Assembly: GCA_009784895.1 (NCBI GenBank) | Contig: WQXJ01000006.1 | Location: 1 to 61,412 of the forward strand | Length of the DNA stretch: 61,412 nt | Origin: Micrococcales bacterium | GTDB lineage: Bacteria > Actinomycetota > Actinomycetes > Actinomycetales > WQXJ01 | Reading direction: 5' to 3' | Made by a program: the position numbers and the translations under genes | Shown here: in pieces, positions 32,111 to 43,663 of the stretch | How the letters are laid out: each line of letters begins with the position of its first letter | Numbering within the stretch: the first letter of the stretch is position 1 | Notes under the pieces: model-generated | What the model was told of the DNA's origin: nothing | Seen by the model: the letters and a program-made list of their open reading frames with translations, nothing else | Databases searched by the model: none

Positions 32111-33012
32111 TCCGCGAATTGCCGGTGCCAGAGTCACTGGCCGGAATGCGCCTGGACGCGGCGGTGGCGCGGCTAACCGGTCTGAGCCGGACCAAAGTGG
32201 TCGAAATGGCGGCACAGGGCCTAATCGAAGTCGAGGGCGAGGTGGTGGCCAAATCGGCTCGGTTAGAGGCCGGCCAGTGGCTGCGAGTCGAATTGGGCGA
32301 CCAGGACACCCGCCCGGCGCCTGTGGTCGACTTGGCTGTGGTCTACGAGGACGATGACCTGGTGGTGGTCGACAAACCAGTCGGAGTAGCGGCGCATAAA
32401 GGTCCGGGCTGGGACGGGCCCACGGTGATCGGTTCGCTGGAGGCTTCCGGCCACAAAGTGGCAGCCTCCGGCCCACCAGAACGGCACGGTGTGGTCCAAC
32501 GCTTAGACGTCGGCACCTCAGGGCTGATGATGGTGGCCAAATCCGAGGTGGCCTATTCGGTGCTGAAACAAATGTTCCGCCACCGCCAGGTCGAAAAGGA
32601 CTACCACGGAGTGGTCCAAGGCCTGCCACACGACCTCATCGGCACCATCGACGCGCCAATTGGCCGGGTTCCGGGGGCTTTCAAGTTCGCCGTGGTGGCT
32701 GGCGGCAAACCGGCCGTCACACATTACGAGCTGATCGAGGCCTTCGCCGGGGCCTCGCTACTGCGAGTTGGCCTGGAGACGGGGCGGACCCACCAAATCC
32801 GAGTGCATTTATCAGCCATAGGTCACCCGCTGCTGGGTGACCCTTTCTACGGCGGCCAAAGCGCTCTAGCTGCTCGCTTGGGCCTAGAACGGCAGTGGCT
32901 GCACGCCGTTGGCCTGCGTTTTTCCCATCCGGTCACCGGCCTGCCAGTGCGGCTCGAAGCCCAATACCCGAAGGACCTGGAAGCCACCTTGGCTCTGTTG
33001 CGCGAGTCTTGA
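32107..33012 (+). CDS. rluD: Pseudouridine synthase RluD family
   Basis: 301 residues. An N-terminal S4 RNA-binding domain (RLDAAVARLTGLSRTKVVEMAAQGLIEVEG, about 15-44) precedes the pseudouridine synthase domain. The catalytic Asp lies in QRLDVGTSGLMMVAK near residue 134. YEDDDLVVVDKPVGVAAH and ETGRTHQIRVHLSAIGHPLLGDPFYGG are family motifs. The enzyme probably modifies helix 69 of 23S rRNA, though family members overlap in target. TTG 32107 overlaps the lspA stop; an AG-rich stretch (GAGGCAGAGG) just upstream can serve as ribosome site. Confidence 0.93.
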   Translation: MIRELPVPESLAGMRLDAAVARLTGLSRTKVVEMAAQGLIEVEGEVVAKSARLEAGQWLRVELGDQDTRPAPVVDLAVVYEDDDLVVVDKPVGVAAHKGPGWDGPTVIGSLEASGHKVAASGPPERHGVVQRLDVGTSGLMMVAKSEVAYSVLKQMFRHRQVEKDYHGVVQGLPHDLIGTIDAPIGRVPGAFKFAVVAGGKPAVTHYELIEAFAGASLLRVGLETGRTHQIRVHLSAIGHPLLGDPFYGGQSALAARLGLERQWLHAVGLRFSHPVTGLPVRLEAQYPKDLEATLALLRES

Positions 33013-33049
33013 ACAGCTCGCAGGCGGGGCCCATTTAGACTGGGTGGCT

Positions 33050-36000
33050 GTGTCACGCGGGGGGTCAGCTTCAGGTTTTGTCCACCTTCACGTGCACACC
33101 GAATACTCCATGCTGGACGGTGCCGCCAGGATCGATGATCTGCTAGATAGGGCGGTTGACCTGGGGCAAACGGCCATTGCCACAACTGATCATGGTTTTG
33201 TTTTCGGGGCCTATGAGTTCTGGTCGAAAGCCAAGGCGCGGGACATCAAACCGATTATTGGCCTTGAGGCTTATGTCACGCCCGGCACGGCCCGCCAGGA
33301 TAGGACCCGGGTCTTATGGGGCGGGCCGGAGGACAAGGCCGATGACGTGTCGCAAGGTGGTTCCTACACTCACCTAACCTTGTTGGCCCGTTCGACTGCC
33401 GGTATGCACAACCTCTTCCGCTTGGCTTCACTGGCCTCGATTGAGGGCATGTTGTACAAGCCTCGAGCCGATAGGGAGTTGTTCTCCCGCTACGGTGAGG
33501 GGCTGATCGCTTTGAGCGGCTGCCCCTCAGGGGAAATCCAAACCCGTTTACGCCTAGGCCAATACTCCGAAGCCCTCCGGGCGGCGGGTGAACTCCAGGA
33601 CATTTTTGGCCGAGACAACTTCTTTGTTGAAGTTATGGATCACGGCATTGAACTCGAAAGGCGGGTGGCCGGTGACCTGATCCGCCTGGCCAGTGATCTG
33701 GGGGCGCCACTGGTGGCGACCAATGACCTGCACTACACCAAGGCCGAGGACGCCGGTTCACATGAGGCGCTGCTATGTGTCCAGTCCGGCACCACTTTGG
33801 ACAACCCAGACCGTTTCCGTCTGAGCGGCCAGGGCTACTACCTCAAGTCTGGCGAAGAAATGCGCCAGATGTTCCGCGAACTGCCCGGGGCCTGCGACAA
33901 CACTTTGGCGATAGCTGAACGCTGTGAGGTTAAGTTCGCTGAGGCGCCGGGTAAGTACATGCCCAGGGCGCAGGTTCCAGCTGGCGAATCCGAAACCTCT
34001 TGGTTCATCAAAGAGGTCGAACGCGGCCTGCATTGGCGCTACGGCGGACAGGTGCCGCGGGCGGTGGCTCTGCGAGCCGCCACCGAAACCAAGGTCATCA
34101 CCGACAAAGGCTACGAAGGCTACTACTTGGTGGTGGCAGATTTCGTCAATTGGGCTAAAACCCAGGGCATCCGGGTGGGACCTGGCCGGGGCAGCGGGGC
34201 TGGTTCTATGGCGGCCTACGCCATGGGTATTACCGAACTTGACCCTTTGGCCAACGGGCTGATTTTCGAACGCTTCTTGAACCCCGACCGCCCGTCGATG
34301 CCGGACTTCGACATCGATTTTGACGAGCGCCGGCGCGGTGAGGTCATCAAATACGTCTCCGACAAATACGGCAGTGACCGCGTCGCCCAAATCGTCACCT
34401 ACGGCACCATCAAGGCCAAACAGGCTATGAAGGACGCAGCCAGGGTGCTGGGCTTCCCTTATGGCGCTGGGGAAAAAATGACCAAAGCATTTCCGCCGCC
34501 GGTGCTGGGAAAAGACATTTCGCTCAGTGCCGTTTACGACGAATCAAATGACCGCTACAAAGAGGCCGAGGAGTTCCGCCAACTAGTTGGCGCCGACCCT
34601 GATCTGGAAAAAATCCTGGAAACGGCTAAGGGCCTGGAGTCGCTAAAGCGCCAATGGGGGGTTCACGCGGCCGGCGTCATCATGTCTTCGGTGCCCCTAC
34701 TTGACGTCATTCCGCTGCTGCGGCGGGAACAAGACGGCACAATCATCACCCAGTTTGACTACCCGGCCTGCGAAAAATTGGGCCTGGTCAAAATGGACTT
34801 TCTTGGCCTGCGCAACTTGACCATCCTCGATGATGCTTTGGCGGCGATCCGGCACAACGGCAAACAGCCACCGGTGCTGGAAGAACTGCCTCTTGACGAT
34901 GGAGAGACCTATGTTCTGTTGTCCTCCGGCGAGACTTTAGGGGTTTTCCAGCTTGATGGTGGCGGCATGCGCTCGCTGCTTCGCCAACTCAAGCCGGACA
35001 ACTTTGAGGACATCTCGGCCGTTCAGGCGCTTTACCGCCCAGGGCCAATGGGAACAGATACACACACCAACTACGCCTTGCGCAAAAACGGTCTCCAGCC
35101 AATCAAGCCGGTCCACCCGGAGTTGGCCGAGCCTCTGAAAGACGTCCTGGCCAGCACCTATGGCTTGATTGTCTATCAAGAGCATGTCATTTCGATTGCC
35201 CAGAAGCTGGCTGATTTCTCCCTTGGCCAGGCTGATTCGCTGCGGCGGGCCATGGGCAAAAAAGACAAAGCTGAACTTGACAGGCAGTTCAGACCGTTTT
35301 CCAAAGGCATGACCAAGCATGGTTACTCCCAAGACGCCATTGACACCATTTGGTCAATCTTGTTGCCCTTCTCTGACTACGCCTTCAACAAAGCCCATGC
35401 CGCCGCCTATGGCTTGATCAGTTACTGGACCGCCTATCTCAAGGCCCACTTTCCGGCCGAATACATGGCGGCCTTGCTCACCTCCACCCGTGGAGACAAG
35501 GATAAATCAGCCGTCTACCTGGCTGAATGTCGCCGCATGGGGATTACGGTGCTGCCGCCCGATGTCAATTCCTCTCAGGCTGCTTTCACTCCAGTGGGCG
35601 CCGACATTCGTTTTGGTCTCGAAGCGGTGCGGAATGTTGGCGCCGGGGTGGTCGAATCGATTGTCGAAGCCAGGGGGGCCAAGGGCCAGTTCACTTCGTT
35701 TCAGGATTTCCTCGACAAAGTGGCCGTTACGGTCTGCAACAAACGGGTGATCGAATCGCTGATCAAGGCCGGGGCCTTTGATTCGTTTGGTCACCCCCGC
35801 CGAGCCTTGCTGACGGTCTACGAAGAGGCCATCGACCAGGTCATCAACCTCAAACGGAACGAGGCGGCCGGCCAATTCGACCTATTCGGTGGGCTTGATG
35901 ACCGGGCCGCCTTCAGTTGTGAAGTGCCCGATTTGCCGGAGTGGGACAAGTCGGTGGCCCTTGGTTTTGAGCGGGACATGCTGGGCATGTACGTCTCTGA

Positions 36001-36583
36001 CCATCCTTTGCGTGGCTTGGCTGGCGGGCTTGAAGCGGCGGCCAGTCATGTCACACCGGAGCTGTCAGACCCAGAGACCACACCCGACGGCCGGGAGGTG
36101 ACCGTGACCGGTCTGCTGACCCAGCTGGCCCGCAAGACCACCAAAAAGGGTGACATGTGGGCTACCGCCACCCTGGAGGATCTGCATGGTTCGGTCCAGG
36201 TGATGTTCTTCCCCAAGACCTACAAGCAGGTGGCCAGGGATTTGGCCGAAGACCTGGTGGTTGGCGTGTCCGGACGGGTTAACCGGCGGGACGAGGAGTT
36301 GTCGTTGTACGCCAGCCGGCTTGAGGTGCTCAAACTACACCCCGAAGGTCAAACCGCCCGGCCAGTTGAGATCACACTTCCGGCCAACCGGGTCAACGAA
36401 GCCATCGTGGCTCAGTTGCGGCTTGTGCTGGCTTCCCATCCCGGCGACAGCGAAGTCTGGCTCCGCCTGACCAGACCCCATGGCACCACTGTGCTCAGAC
36501 TCAATCACGGCATCAGAGTCAAATACTCAACCGAGCTCTTCGGTGACCTCAAAGGCCTGCTGGGGGAGCGTTGCCTGGGGTGA
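33050..36583 (+). CDS. dnaE: Replicative DNA polymerase III alpha subunit DnaE
   Basis: About 1177 residues, matching the usual actinobacterial DnaE1. The N-terminal PHP domain (FVHLHVHTEYSMLDGAARI) carries the metal-binding His residues, in mycobacteria the proofreading exonuclease. The polymerase catalytic Asp pair is in PDFDIDFDERRR (about 418-429), with GPGRGSGAGSM before it. A helix-hairpin-helix and an OB fold (about 1005-1080, VTVTGLLTQLARKTTKKGDMWATATLEDLHG) follow. GTG 33050 is chosen at the onset of family similarity; GTG 33044 is an alternative, and the open frame before it lies in rluD. The next gene starts on its stop codon (GTGA). Confidence 0.95.
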   Translation: MSRGGSASGFVHLHVHTEYSMLDGAARIDDLLDRAVDLGQTAIATTDHGFVFGAYEFWSKAKARDIKPIIGLEAYVTPGTARQDRTRVLWGGPEDKADDVSQGGSYTHLTLLARSTAGMHNLFRLASLASIEGMLYKPRADRELFSRYGEGLIALSGCPSGEIQTRLRLGQYSEALRAAGELQDIFGRDNFFVEVMDHGIELERRVAGDLIRLASDLGAPLVATNDLHYTKAEDAGSHEALLCVQSGTTLDNPDRFRLSGQGYYLKSGEEMRQMFRELPGACDNTLAIAERCEVKFAEAPGKYMPRAQVPAGESETSWFIKEVERGLHWRYGGQVPRAVALRAATETKVITDKGYEGYYLVVADFVNWAKTQGIRVGPGRGSGAGSMAAYAMGITELDPLANGLIFERFLNPDRPSMPDFDIDFDERRRGEVIKYVSDKYGSDRVAQIVTYGTIKAKQAMKDAARVLGFPYGAGEKMTKAFPPPVLGKDISLSAVYDESNDRYKEAEEFRQLVGADPDLEKILETAKGLESLKRQWGVHAAGVIMSSVPLLDVIPLLRREQDGTIITQFDYPACEKLGLVKMDFLGLRNLTILDDALAAIRHNGKQPPVLEELPLDDGETYVLLSSGETLGVFQLDGGGMRSLLRQLKPDNFEDISAVQALYRPGPMGTDTHTNYALRKNGLQPIKPVHPELAEPLKDVLASTYGLIVYQEHVISIAQKLADFSLGQADSLRRAMGKKDKAELDRQFRPFSKGMTKHGYSQDAIDTIWSILLPFSDYAFNKAHAAAYGLISYWTAYLKAHFPAEYMAALLTSTRGDKDKSAVYLAECRRMGITVLPPDVNSSQAAFTPVGADIRFGLEAVRNVGAGVVESIVEARGAKGQFTSFQDFLDKVAVTVCNKRVIESLIKAGAFDSFGHPRRALLTVYEEAIDQVINLKRNEAAGQFDLFGGLDDRAAFSCEVPDLPEWDKSVALGFERDMLGMYVSDHPLRGLAGGLEAAASHVTPELSDPETTPDGREVTVTGLLTQLARKTTKKGDMWATATLEDLHGSVQVMFFPKTYKQVARDLAEDLVVGVSGRVNRRDEELSLYASRLEVLKLHPEGQTARPVEITLPANRVNEAIVAQLRLVLASHPGDSEVWLRLTRPHGTTVLRLNHGIRVKYSTELFGDLKGLLGERCLG

Positions 36584-37098
36584 AGCCGGCCTGGCTGGCC
36601 TTGGGCAGCCAGGGCCTGGCGGGTTTGGTGCTGGGCCAGGTTTGGGCTTACTTGGCGCCGCAGCCGCAGGCTTTTTGGACAGGCACAACTTGGGCGGCTA
36701 TGTACGATGTCGGCTTTAGGGCTGCCGCTGACAGCCTCTTTGCCGTCCTGGGCTTGGCGGCCGGTCTGGTGGTTGGGTTCTATCTGGCGGCCGTGGCCAA
36801 CCGGGTCCAGCCGGTTCGCCGCCTGGCCTGGTGGCTTTTGGGTGCGCTGGTTGGTTCGGGGCTGGCCTATGTCACCGGCATGTTGGTGACCGGCTCGTTT
36901 GGGCCGGTCCCAACGACACGTGACCTGGTCAGGGCTCCACTTGGCCTTGATGCCTACGGCGTGATGCTGGTTTGGCCGGTCGCGGCAATGTTGGCGCCAG
37001 CCCTGGCGACGGCTCTGCGCTGGCTGTTCTCCCGGTCGACGGCCGCCACCGAGGTCGACCCCCCAGGCCCACCGTCCCCACCAATCCCGCCAGGTTGA
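36580..37098 (+). CDS. Small membrane protein, DUF2567-like
   Basis: 172 residues with four hydrophobic segments (about 7-27, 60-80, 88-110 and 128-148). The layout, an extracytoplasmic loop after the first helix then AADSLFAVLGLAAGLVVGFY and LLGALVGSGLAYVTG, resembles actinobacterial DUF2567 proteins. This is a recollection of pattern, not a search. GTG 36580 overlaps the dnaE stop. The last codons (PPIPPG-stop) lie in the C-rich flank and core of a dispersed-repeat copy, whose GGTTGAG supplies the TGA stop. The native C-terminus may therefore have been replaced by the repeat. Confidence 0.6.
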   Translation: MKPAWLALGSQGLAGLVLGQVWAYLAPQPQAFWTGTTWAAMYDVGFRAAADSLFAVLGLAAGLVVGFYLAAVANRVQPVRRLAWWLLGALVGSGLAYVTGMLVTGSFGPVPTTRDLVRAPLGLDAYGVMLVWPVAAMLAPALATALRWLFSRSTAATEVDPPGPPSPPIPPG

Positions 37099-37279
37099 GC
37101 CTTGGCACAACCTGCCACCCGGCCCTCCACCAACACCCGCCAGGTTGAGCCTACGCATAAGGTCCCCACCCGCCACCCGGCCCTCCACCAACACCCGCCA
37201 GGTTGAGCCTACGCATAAGGTCCCCACTGGCCAGGTTGAGTTTTGGCATAACTTGGTTATGCCAAAACTCAACCTGGCC
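37088..37279. repeat. Cluster of five dispersed-element copies before hisD
   Basis: Three same-direction copies begin at 37088, 37138 and 37196; the last two belong to a 58-bp tandem repeat with nearly identical C-rich spacers. Next is the best hairpin of the window: left arm 37229-37251, 5-nt loop CTTGG, right arm 37257-37279. All 23 bp pair perfectly (inner arm GAGTTTTGGCATAA). The cluster fills the space between the dnaE operon and hisD. Confidence 0.95.
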
Positions 37280-37354
37280 GGGAATGGAGGTGTGGGCTGC
37301 GTCTTTGGTGCGTCGCCACAGGGGTGTGTGGGGCGGCCTAGACTGGGCGGCGTG

Positions 37355-38662
37355 ATGAGAAGAATCGATCTGCGTGGGGTCGGATTGACGCCGGAGGTGT
37401 TGGCCCAGGCCTTGCCGCGGGCCGAAGTCGACGTCGAGGCAGTTCTAGACCAAGTGCGGCCCTTGATGGCAGAAGTGGCGCAGCGCGGCCAGGCGGCCCT
37501 GATCGAGCAAGCTGAGCGCTTTGACGGCGTTGTCCCGCCAACGATCGAGATCTCAGCCGAGCGCTGCCAGGCAGCCCTGGATCGGCTTGACCGGGGGGTC
37601 AGGCGCGGTCTCGAGGTCGCCATCGAACGCACCAGGGTGGTCCACCGAGCCCAAATCCCGCCGGACCTGGAAGTCGAGCTGGCTGACGGGGCCAAGGTGG
37701 CTCAGCGCTGGATTCCGGTCGAACGGGTTGGACTGTACGTGCCTGGGGGTCTGGCGGTATACCCCAGCTCGGTGGTTATGAACGTGGTGCCAGCCCAGGA
37801 GGCTGGCGTTGGCCATTTGGCGGTCGCCAGCCCGGCCCAGGCGGACCACGGCGGACTGCCGCATCCGACCATCTTGGCTGCCTGCGCCATGCTCGGAGTT
37901 GACCAGGTCTTGGCGGCTGGTGGCGCCGGCGCCATCGCCATGTTTGCCTATGGCATTGCCGGCCTGGTCCAACCGGTTGATGTTGTCACTGGCCCGGGCA
38001 ATATCTGGGTGGCTGCGGCAAAACGCCTAGCCCTGGGTGTGGTCGGTATCGACGCCGAGGCCGGTCCCACCGAAATCGCCATAGTTGCCGATGGCAGCGC
38101 TAACCCGGACCACATTGCGGCCGACCTGGTGGGCCAGGCCGAGCACGACCCGTTGGCGGCTTCAGTGCTAATCACAACCAGTCCCAGACTGGCCGATGAA
38201 GTTGATCAGTTGACCGAGGCCAGGAGCCAGGCCACCAAGCACGCCGCCAGGGTGAACCAGGCCCTGACCGGGCCGCAATCAGGTTTGGTCATAGTCAGCG
38301 ACATGGACGCGGCAGTTGAGGCGGCCAACCGCTATGCCGCCGAACACCTCGAAATCCAGACCGCCAACGCCAGCCAGCTGGCCGAGCGAATTCATTCGGC
38401 CGGCGCCATTTTCGTGGGCGCTCACACCCCGGTACCGCTCGGGGACTACCTGGCCGGATCCAATCACGTCCTGCCAACCGGTGGCACTGCCCGGTTTGCC
38501 AGTGGCCTGGGTGTAACCTCCTTTCTCAAGTCGGTCCAACAAGTCACCTACAGCCAAGCCGCCCTACAGCAAGTCGCAGCTCATATTGAAGCCTTGGCCA
38601 AGGCCGAGGATCTTCCGGCCCACGGCGAGGCGGTTGGGGCAAGGCTGAAGGACAACAGCTAG
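37355..38662 (+). CDS. hisD: Histidinol dehydrogenase
   Basis: 435 residues. The zinc enzyme performs the last two steps of histidine synthesis, L-histidinol to L-histidine with two NAD+. Family blocks in order: YVPGGLAVYPSSVVMNVVPA, VTGPGNIWVAAAKR, GIDAEAGPTEIAI, QAEHDPLA, the catalytic AAEHLEIQ (Glu-His pair) and FVGAHTPVPLGDYLAGSNHVLPTGGTARF with a zinc-binding His. ATG 37355, or GTG 37352 directly before it. No other his genes are in the window. It ends at a strong hairpin shared with the convergent guaB. Confidence 0.95.
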   Translation: MRRIDLRGVGLTPEVLAQALPRAEVDVEAVLDQVRPLMAEVAQRGQAALIEQAERFDGVVPPTIEISAERCQAALDRLDRGVRRGLEVAIERTRVVHRAQIPPDLEVELADGAKVAQRWIPVERVGLYVPGGLAVYPSSVVMNVVPAQEAGVGHLAVASPAQADHGGLPHPTILAACAMLGVDQVLAAGGAGAIAMFAYGIAGLVQPVDVVTGPGNIWVAAAKRLALGVVGIDAEAGPTEIAIVADGSANPDHIAADLVGQAEHDPLAASVLITTSPRLADEVDQLTEARSQATKHAARVNQALTGPQSGLVIVSDMDAAVEAANRYAAEHLEIQTANASQLAERIHSAGAIFVGAHTPVPLGDYLAGSNHVLPTGGTARFASGLGVTSFLKSVQQVTYSQAALQQVAAHIEALAKAEDLPAHGEAVGARLKDNS

Positions 38663-38666
38663 TACC

Positions 38667-38688
38667 GGCGCGCCCCTGGGGGCGCGCC
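38667..38688. terminator. Bidirectional terminator between hisD and guaB
   Basis: GGCGCGCCCC and GGGGCGCGCC form a 10-bp GC-only palindrome around TG, 4 bp after the hisD stop and 6 bp before the guaB stop on the other strand. The loop must open to about 4-6 nt. There is no T-run on either side. Confidence 0.75.
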
Positions 38689-38694
38689 AGCCAG

Positions 38695-41291
<2,597 letters not shown>

Positions 41292-41296
41292 TCGCT

Positions 41297-42178
41297 ATGC
41301 AGACAACCATGGATTCGGTCCGGCGTCTCTTCGCCGACCTGGCCAAACGGCCTGTGCGCACGGCCCTGGCCGGAGCCTATGCCTCTGTCTTCATCGGTCG
41401 TTCGCTCGACTTCGAAGACTTGCGCGAATATGTGCCAGGTGATGACGTCAAGGCAATCGACTGGAAGGCCACGGCTCGCTCGCCCCGTGTGTTGGTGCGC
41501 CGGTCAGTGGCGGAGCGTCGCCACCACCTGGTACTAGTAGTTGACACCGGCCAAGCCATGGTCGCCACTGCCCCAGATGGCCAAGCCAAATCAAATCTGG
41601 CTGGAGCCATGGCCGGTGTTTTTGCCCTGCTGGCCCTGGCCCATGGTGACTTGATTTCGGCCTATTGGGGAGATGCCAACCAGCGTTGGTCACTGCCGCC
41701 GCGTGGCCGGGCCGCGCACGGTGACCTGCTGTTGAAAAGCCTCAACCTGGCCTGGTCCAACCAGCCCGGCGCCTCAGCCATCGACCAGGTTATGGACAAG
41801 GCCACCAAAACGTCTCGCCGGCGGGGCGCGGCGATTGTCATCAGTGACAACACCGGCCTTGGGCCGGGCAGCGAACAGGGCCTTCGCCAACTCCAGCTTC
41901 TCCATGAGGTCATGGTGGTCCGAGTGGCAGACCTGGCACCGGCTTCGCCCCTGGCAGCCGGCGCGGTCGACCTGATTGACGGTTTGACTTTTGGTGAGGC
42001 TATTCGCGGGGGTCAGGCCGCGGCTGAACAGGCCCTGGCCCTGGATCTGGTGGAAAATCGCGATATGACCGGCAAACTGGCCGCCATGGGCATCGCCACC
42101 GTCCGCTTGGCGGCTATGGACGAAGTTTTGTTCAAGGTCATCGAAATCCTCGAAAGGCACCGGCATGTGGCGCGCTGA
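41297..42178 (+). CDS. DUF58 domain protein
   Basis: 293 residues. The DUF58 signature SLDFEDLREYVPGDDVKAIDWKATARS is at about residues 35-61, followed by a VWA-like half (HHLVLVVDTGQAMVA...GAAIVISDN). DUF58 proteins almost always accompany MoxR ATPases; a role in assembly of envelope or metal-dependent complexes is proposed but not settled. The start may be ATG 41297 or 41309; neither has a clear ribosome site. It overlaps the next gene by 14 bp. Confidence 0.9.
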   Translation: MQTTMDSVRRLFADLAKRPVRTALAGAYASVFIGRSLDFEDLREYVPGDDVKAIDWKATARSPRVLVRRSVAERRHHLVLVVDTGQAMVATAPDGQAKSNLAGAMAGVFALLALAHGDLISAYWGDANQRWSLPPRGRAAHGDLLLKSLNLAWSNQPGASAIDQVMDKATKTSRRRGAAIVISDNTGLGPGSEQGLRQLQLLHEVMVVRVADLAPASPLAAGAVDLIDGLTFGEAIRGGQAAAEQALALDLVENRDMTGKLAAMGIATVRLAAMDEVLFKVIEILERHRHVAR

Positions 42179-42659
42179 GGCTGACCTGCCCGGCGCCGTA
42201 GTGCCGCCGCTGGGTTACAGCCAGGCCTGGCTGTTTGGCGGCATTGGGCTGGTCTTGGCGACCGGTGTGATGGTGCTGGCGGCCTTCTGGTTGACCCGCC
42301 GCCGCCCAGAGCCTCAGGGGGCCCCAGCCAATCAGGCAGCGGCCTCTCCGCCGGCCGATCCAGCCTGGGCGTTGGCCCAGATCGACAGCATTGAACGGGC
42401 CTGGAGCGTCCAGCTTTTGTCCTTCCGCCAAGTCCACCACCAGTTGTCTGCTGTGGTCAGGGCTTGTGCCAGCGACCAGTTGGGCCTGCCGGCCAGGCAA
42501 TTGACCTTGCATGGCTTGGAGTCGGCGGGCAGGCCACAATTGGGCCAGGTGGCTGTGTTGGTGCGGTTTTTGTATCCGGCCCAGTTTGGCCTGAAGGCGG
42601 CCAGTACCGTGCCCGATGCCGTCTACCGGGCCCGTCAGGTGGTGGCACAGTGGCTTTGA
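42165..42659 (+). CDS. Membrane protein of the MoxR operon (DUF4381-like position)
   Basis: 164 residues: one transmembrane helix (about 22-44, WLFGGIGLVLATGVMVLAAFWL), a short Pro/Ala linker and a helical cytoplasmic domain (SIERAWSVQLLSFRQVHHQLSAVVRAC...ARQLTLHGLES). In comparable operons a one-TM protein with a small helical domain (DUF4381 or similar) sits between DUF58 and the VWA genes. I cannot confirm the family by sequence alone. AAAGG lies 7 nt before ATG 42165. It overlaps genes on both sides. Confidence 0.75.
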   Translation: MWRAEADLPGAVVPPLGYSQAWLFGGIGLVLATGVMVLAAFWLTRRRPEPQGAPANQAAASPPADPAWALAQIDSIERAWSVQLLSFRQVHHQLSAVVRACASDQLGLPARQLTLHGLESAGRPQLGQVAVLVRFLYPAQFGLKAASTVPDAVYRARQVVAQWL

Positions 42660-43663
42660 CTTGGCCTTGGTTGTTCTTGGTGGGTTTGGCCGCCATTGTC
42701 GTGGCCGGCGTCCTTGGCTACCGGCGTCCCAGCCGGCACCCCAGTCCGGGCCAGGCTGTGCGCCTGGCCGGCGCCGCCAAATACCTCGACCTGCCGGCCG
42801 TCAAGGCTGGGATTGATCGCGGGCGGCGCAGCGCCATCGCCACCTTGGTCTTGGCGGCAGTGACAGCCTCCGGGGCCACCTTGGTGGCCGCCCGGCCGGT
42901 CGAACGGCAGGACATCACAGCCGAGGTGCGCAACCGTGATGTTGTCTTATGTCTCGATGTCTCAGGCTCAATGGCAGAAACCAACCTTGGCCTAATCGAG
43001 GCCTACCTGGCGCTGGTTGAAGGCTTCAGGGGTGAGCGGGTGGCTCTGTCGATTTTCAACGCCCGGTCAGTTACGGTTTTCCCGCTGACAGACGACTACG
43101 ACTTTATGCGGACCAAATTGGAAGAGGTCAGTAGAATGATCGAAGCCTCGCAGGAGGATTTCATCGGTTCACTTGCTCTACTGGCCACGCTTGATCCGGT
43201 TGGCGACTATTCGTCACTTATTCCAGACGGCCTGGCGACCTGTGTCCTAATGTTCGACAAACAAGACGAACAACGCTCGCGGTCGATTGTCTTTGCCACC
43301 GACAATGAACTCAACGGCACGCCTTTGGTGACCATGGCCGAGGCCGTGGCCTACGCCAATCAAATGAAAGCCAAGGTCTACGCCATAGACCCGGCCAGCG
43401 AAATCTCCAGACTCGAGGCCCGCGAGCTGGAAGAAGCCGCCCTAGCCACCGGTGGGCAGTTTTTCGACGCCTACGATCTGGACACTATCGACGAGGTCAT
43501 CAGGCGAATCGCGGCTGAGCAGGCCGCACCGATCAAACTGCCGCCGCGCACCGTTGTGACCGACCTCCTGGGCCTGGGGGCCTGGCTGATCGGTCTTGGC
43601 ACAGTGGCTTTGGTGGTGGTCCTAACCTGGTCAGTGGGCCAGGTCAGGAGGCGGCGTGATTAG
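42650..43663 (+). CDS. VWA-domain membrane protein (BatA-like)
   Basis: 337 residues. Transmembrane helices near residues 4-22, 64-84 and 305-325 flank a VWA domain (about 97-290) with the metal-ion site DVSGSM near 103. This is the BatA layout: two N-terminal helices, VWA, one C-terminal helix. GTG 42650 (overlapping the upstream gene by 10 bp) or TTG 42656. A metal-dependent adhesion site suggests a protein ligand, perhaps a MoxR client. It overlaps the second VWA gene by 8 bp. Confidence 0.85.
   Translation: MALTWPWLFLVGLAAIVVAGVLGYRRPSRHPSPGQAVRLAGAAKYLDLPAVKAGIDRGRRSAIATLVLAAVTASGATLVAARPVERQDITAEVRNRDVVLCLDVSGSMAETNLGLIEAYLALVEGFRGERVALSIFNARSVTVFPLTDDYDFMRTKLEEVSRMIEASQEDFIGSLALLATLDPVGDYSSLIPDGLATCVLMFDKQDEQRSRSIVFATDNELNGTPLVTMAEAVAYANQMKAKVYAIDPASEISRLEARELEEAALATGGQFFDAYDLDTIDEVIRRIAAEQAAPIKLPPRTVVTDLLGLGAWLIGLGTVALVVVLTWSVGQVRRRRD

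Noticed and set aside
37088..37279. Integron attC sites, because GTTGAGC and GCTCAAC fit GTTRRRY and RYYYAAC
   Set aside because: The order of the boxes is reversed relative to attC, many copies have GTC instead of GTT, there are no gene cassettes and no integrase.
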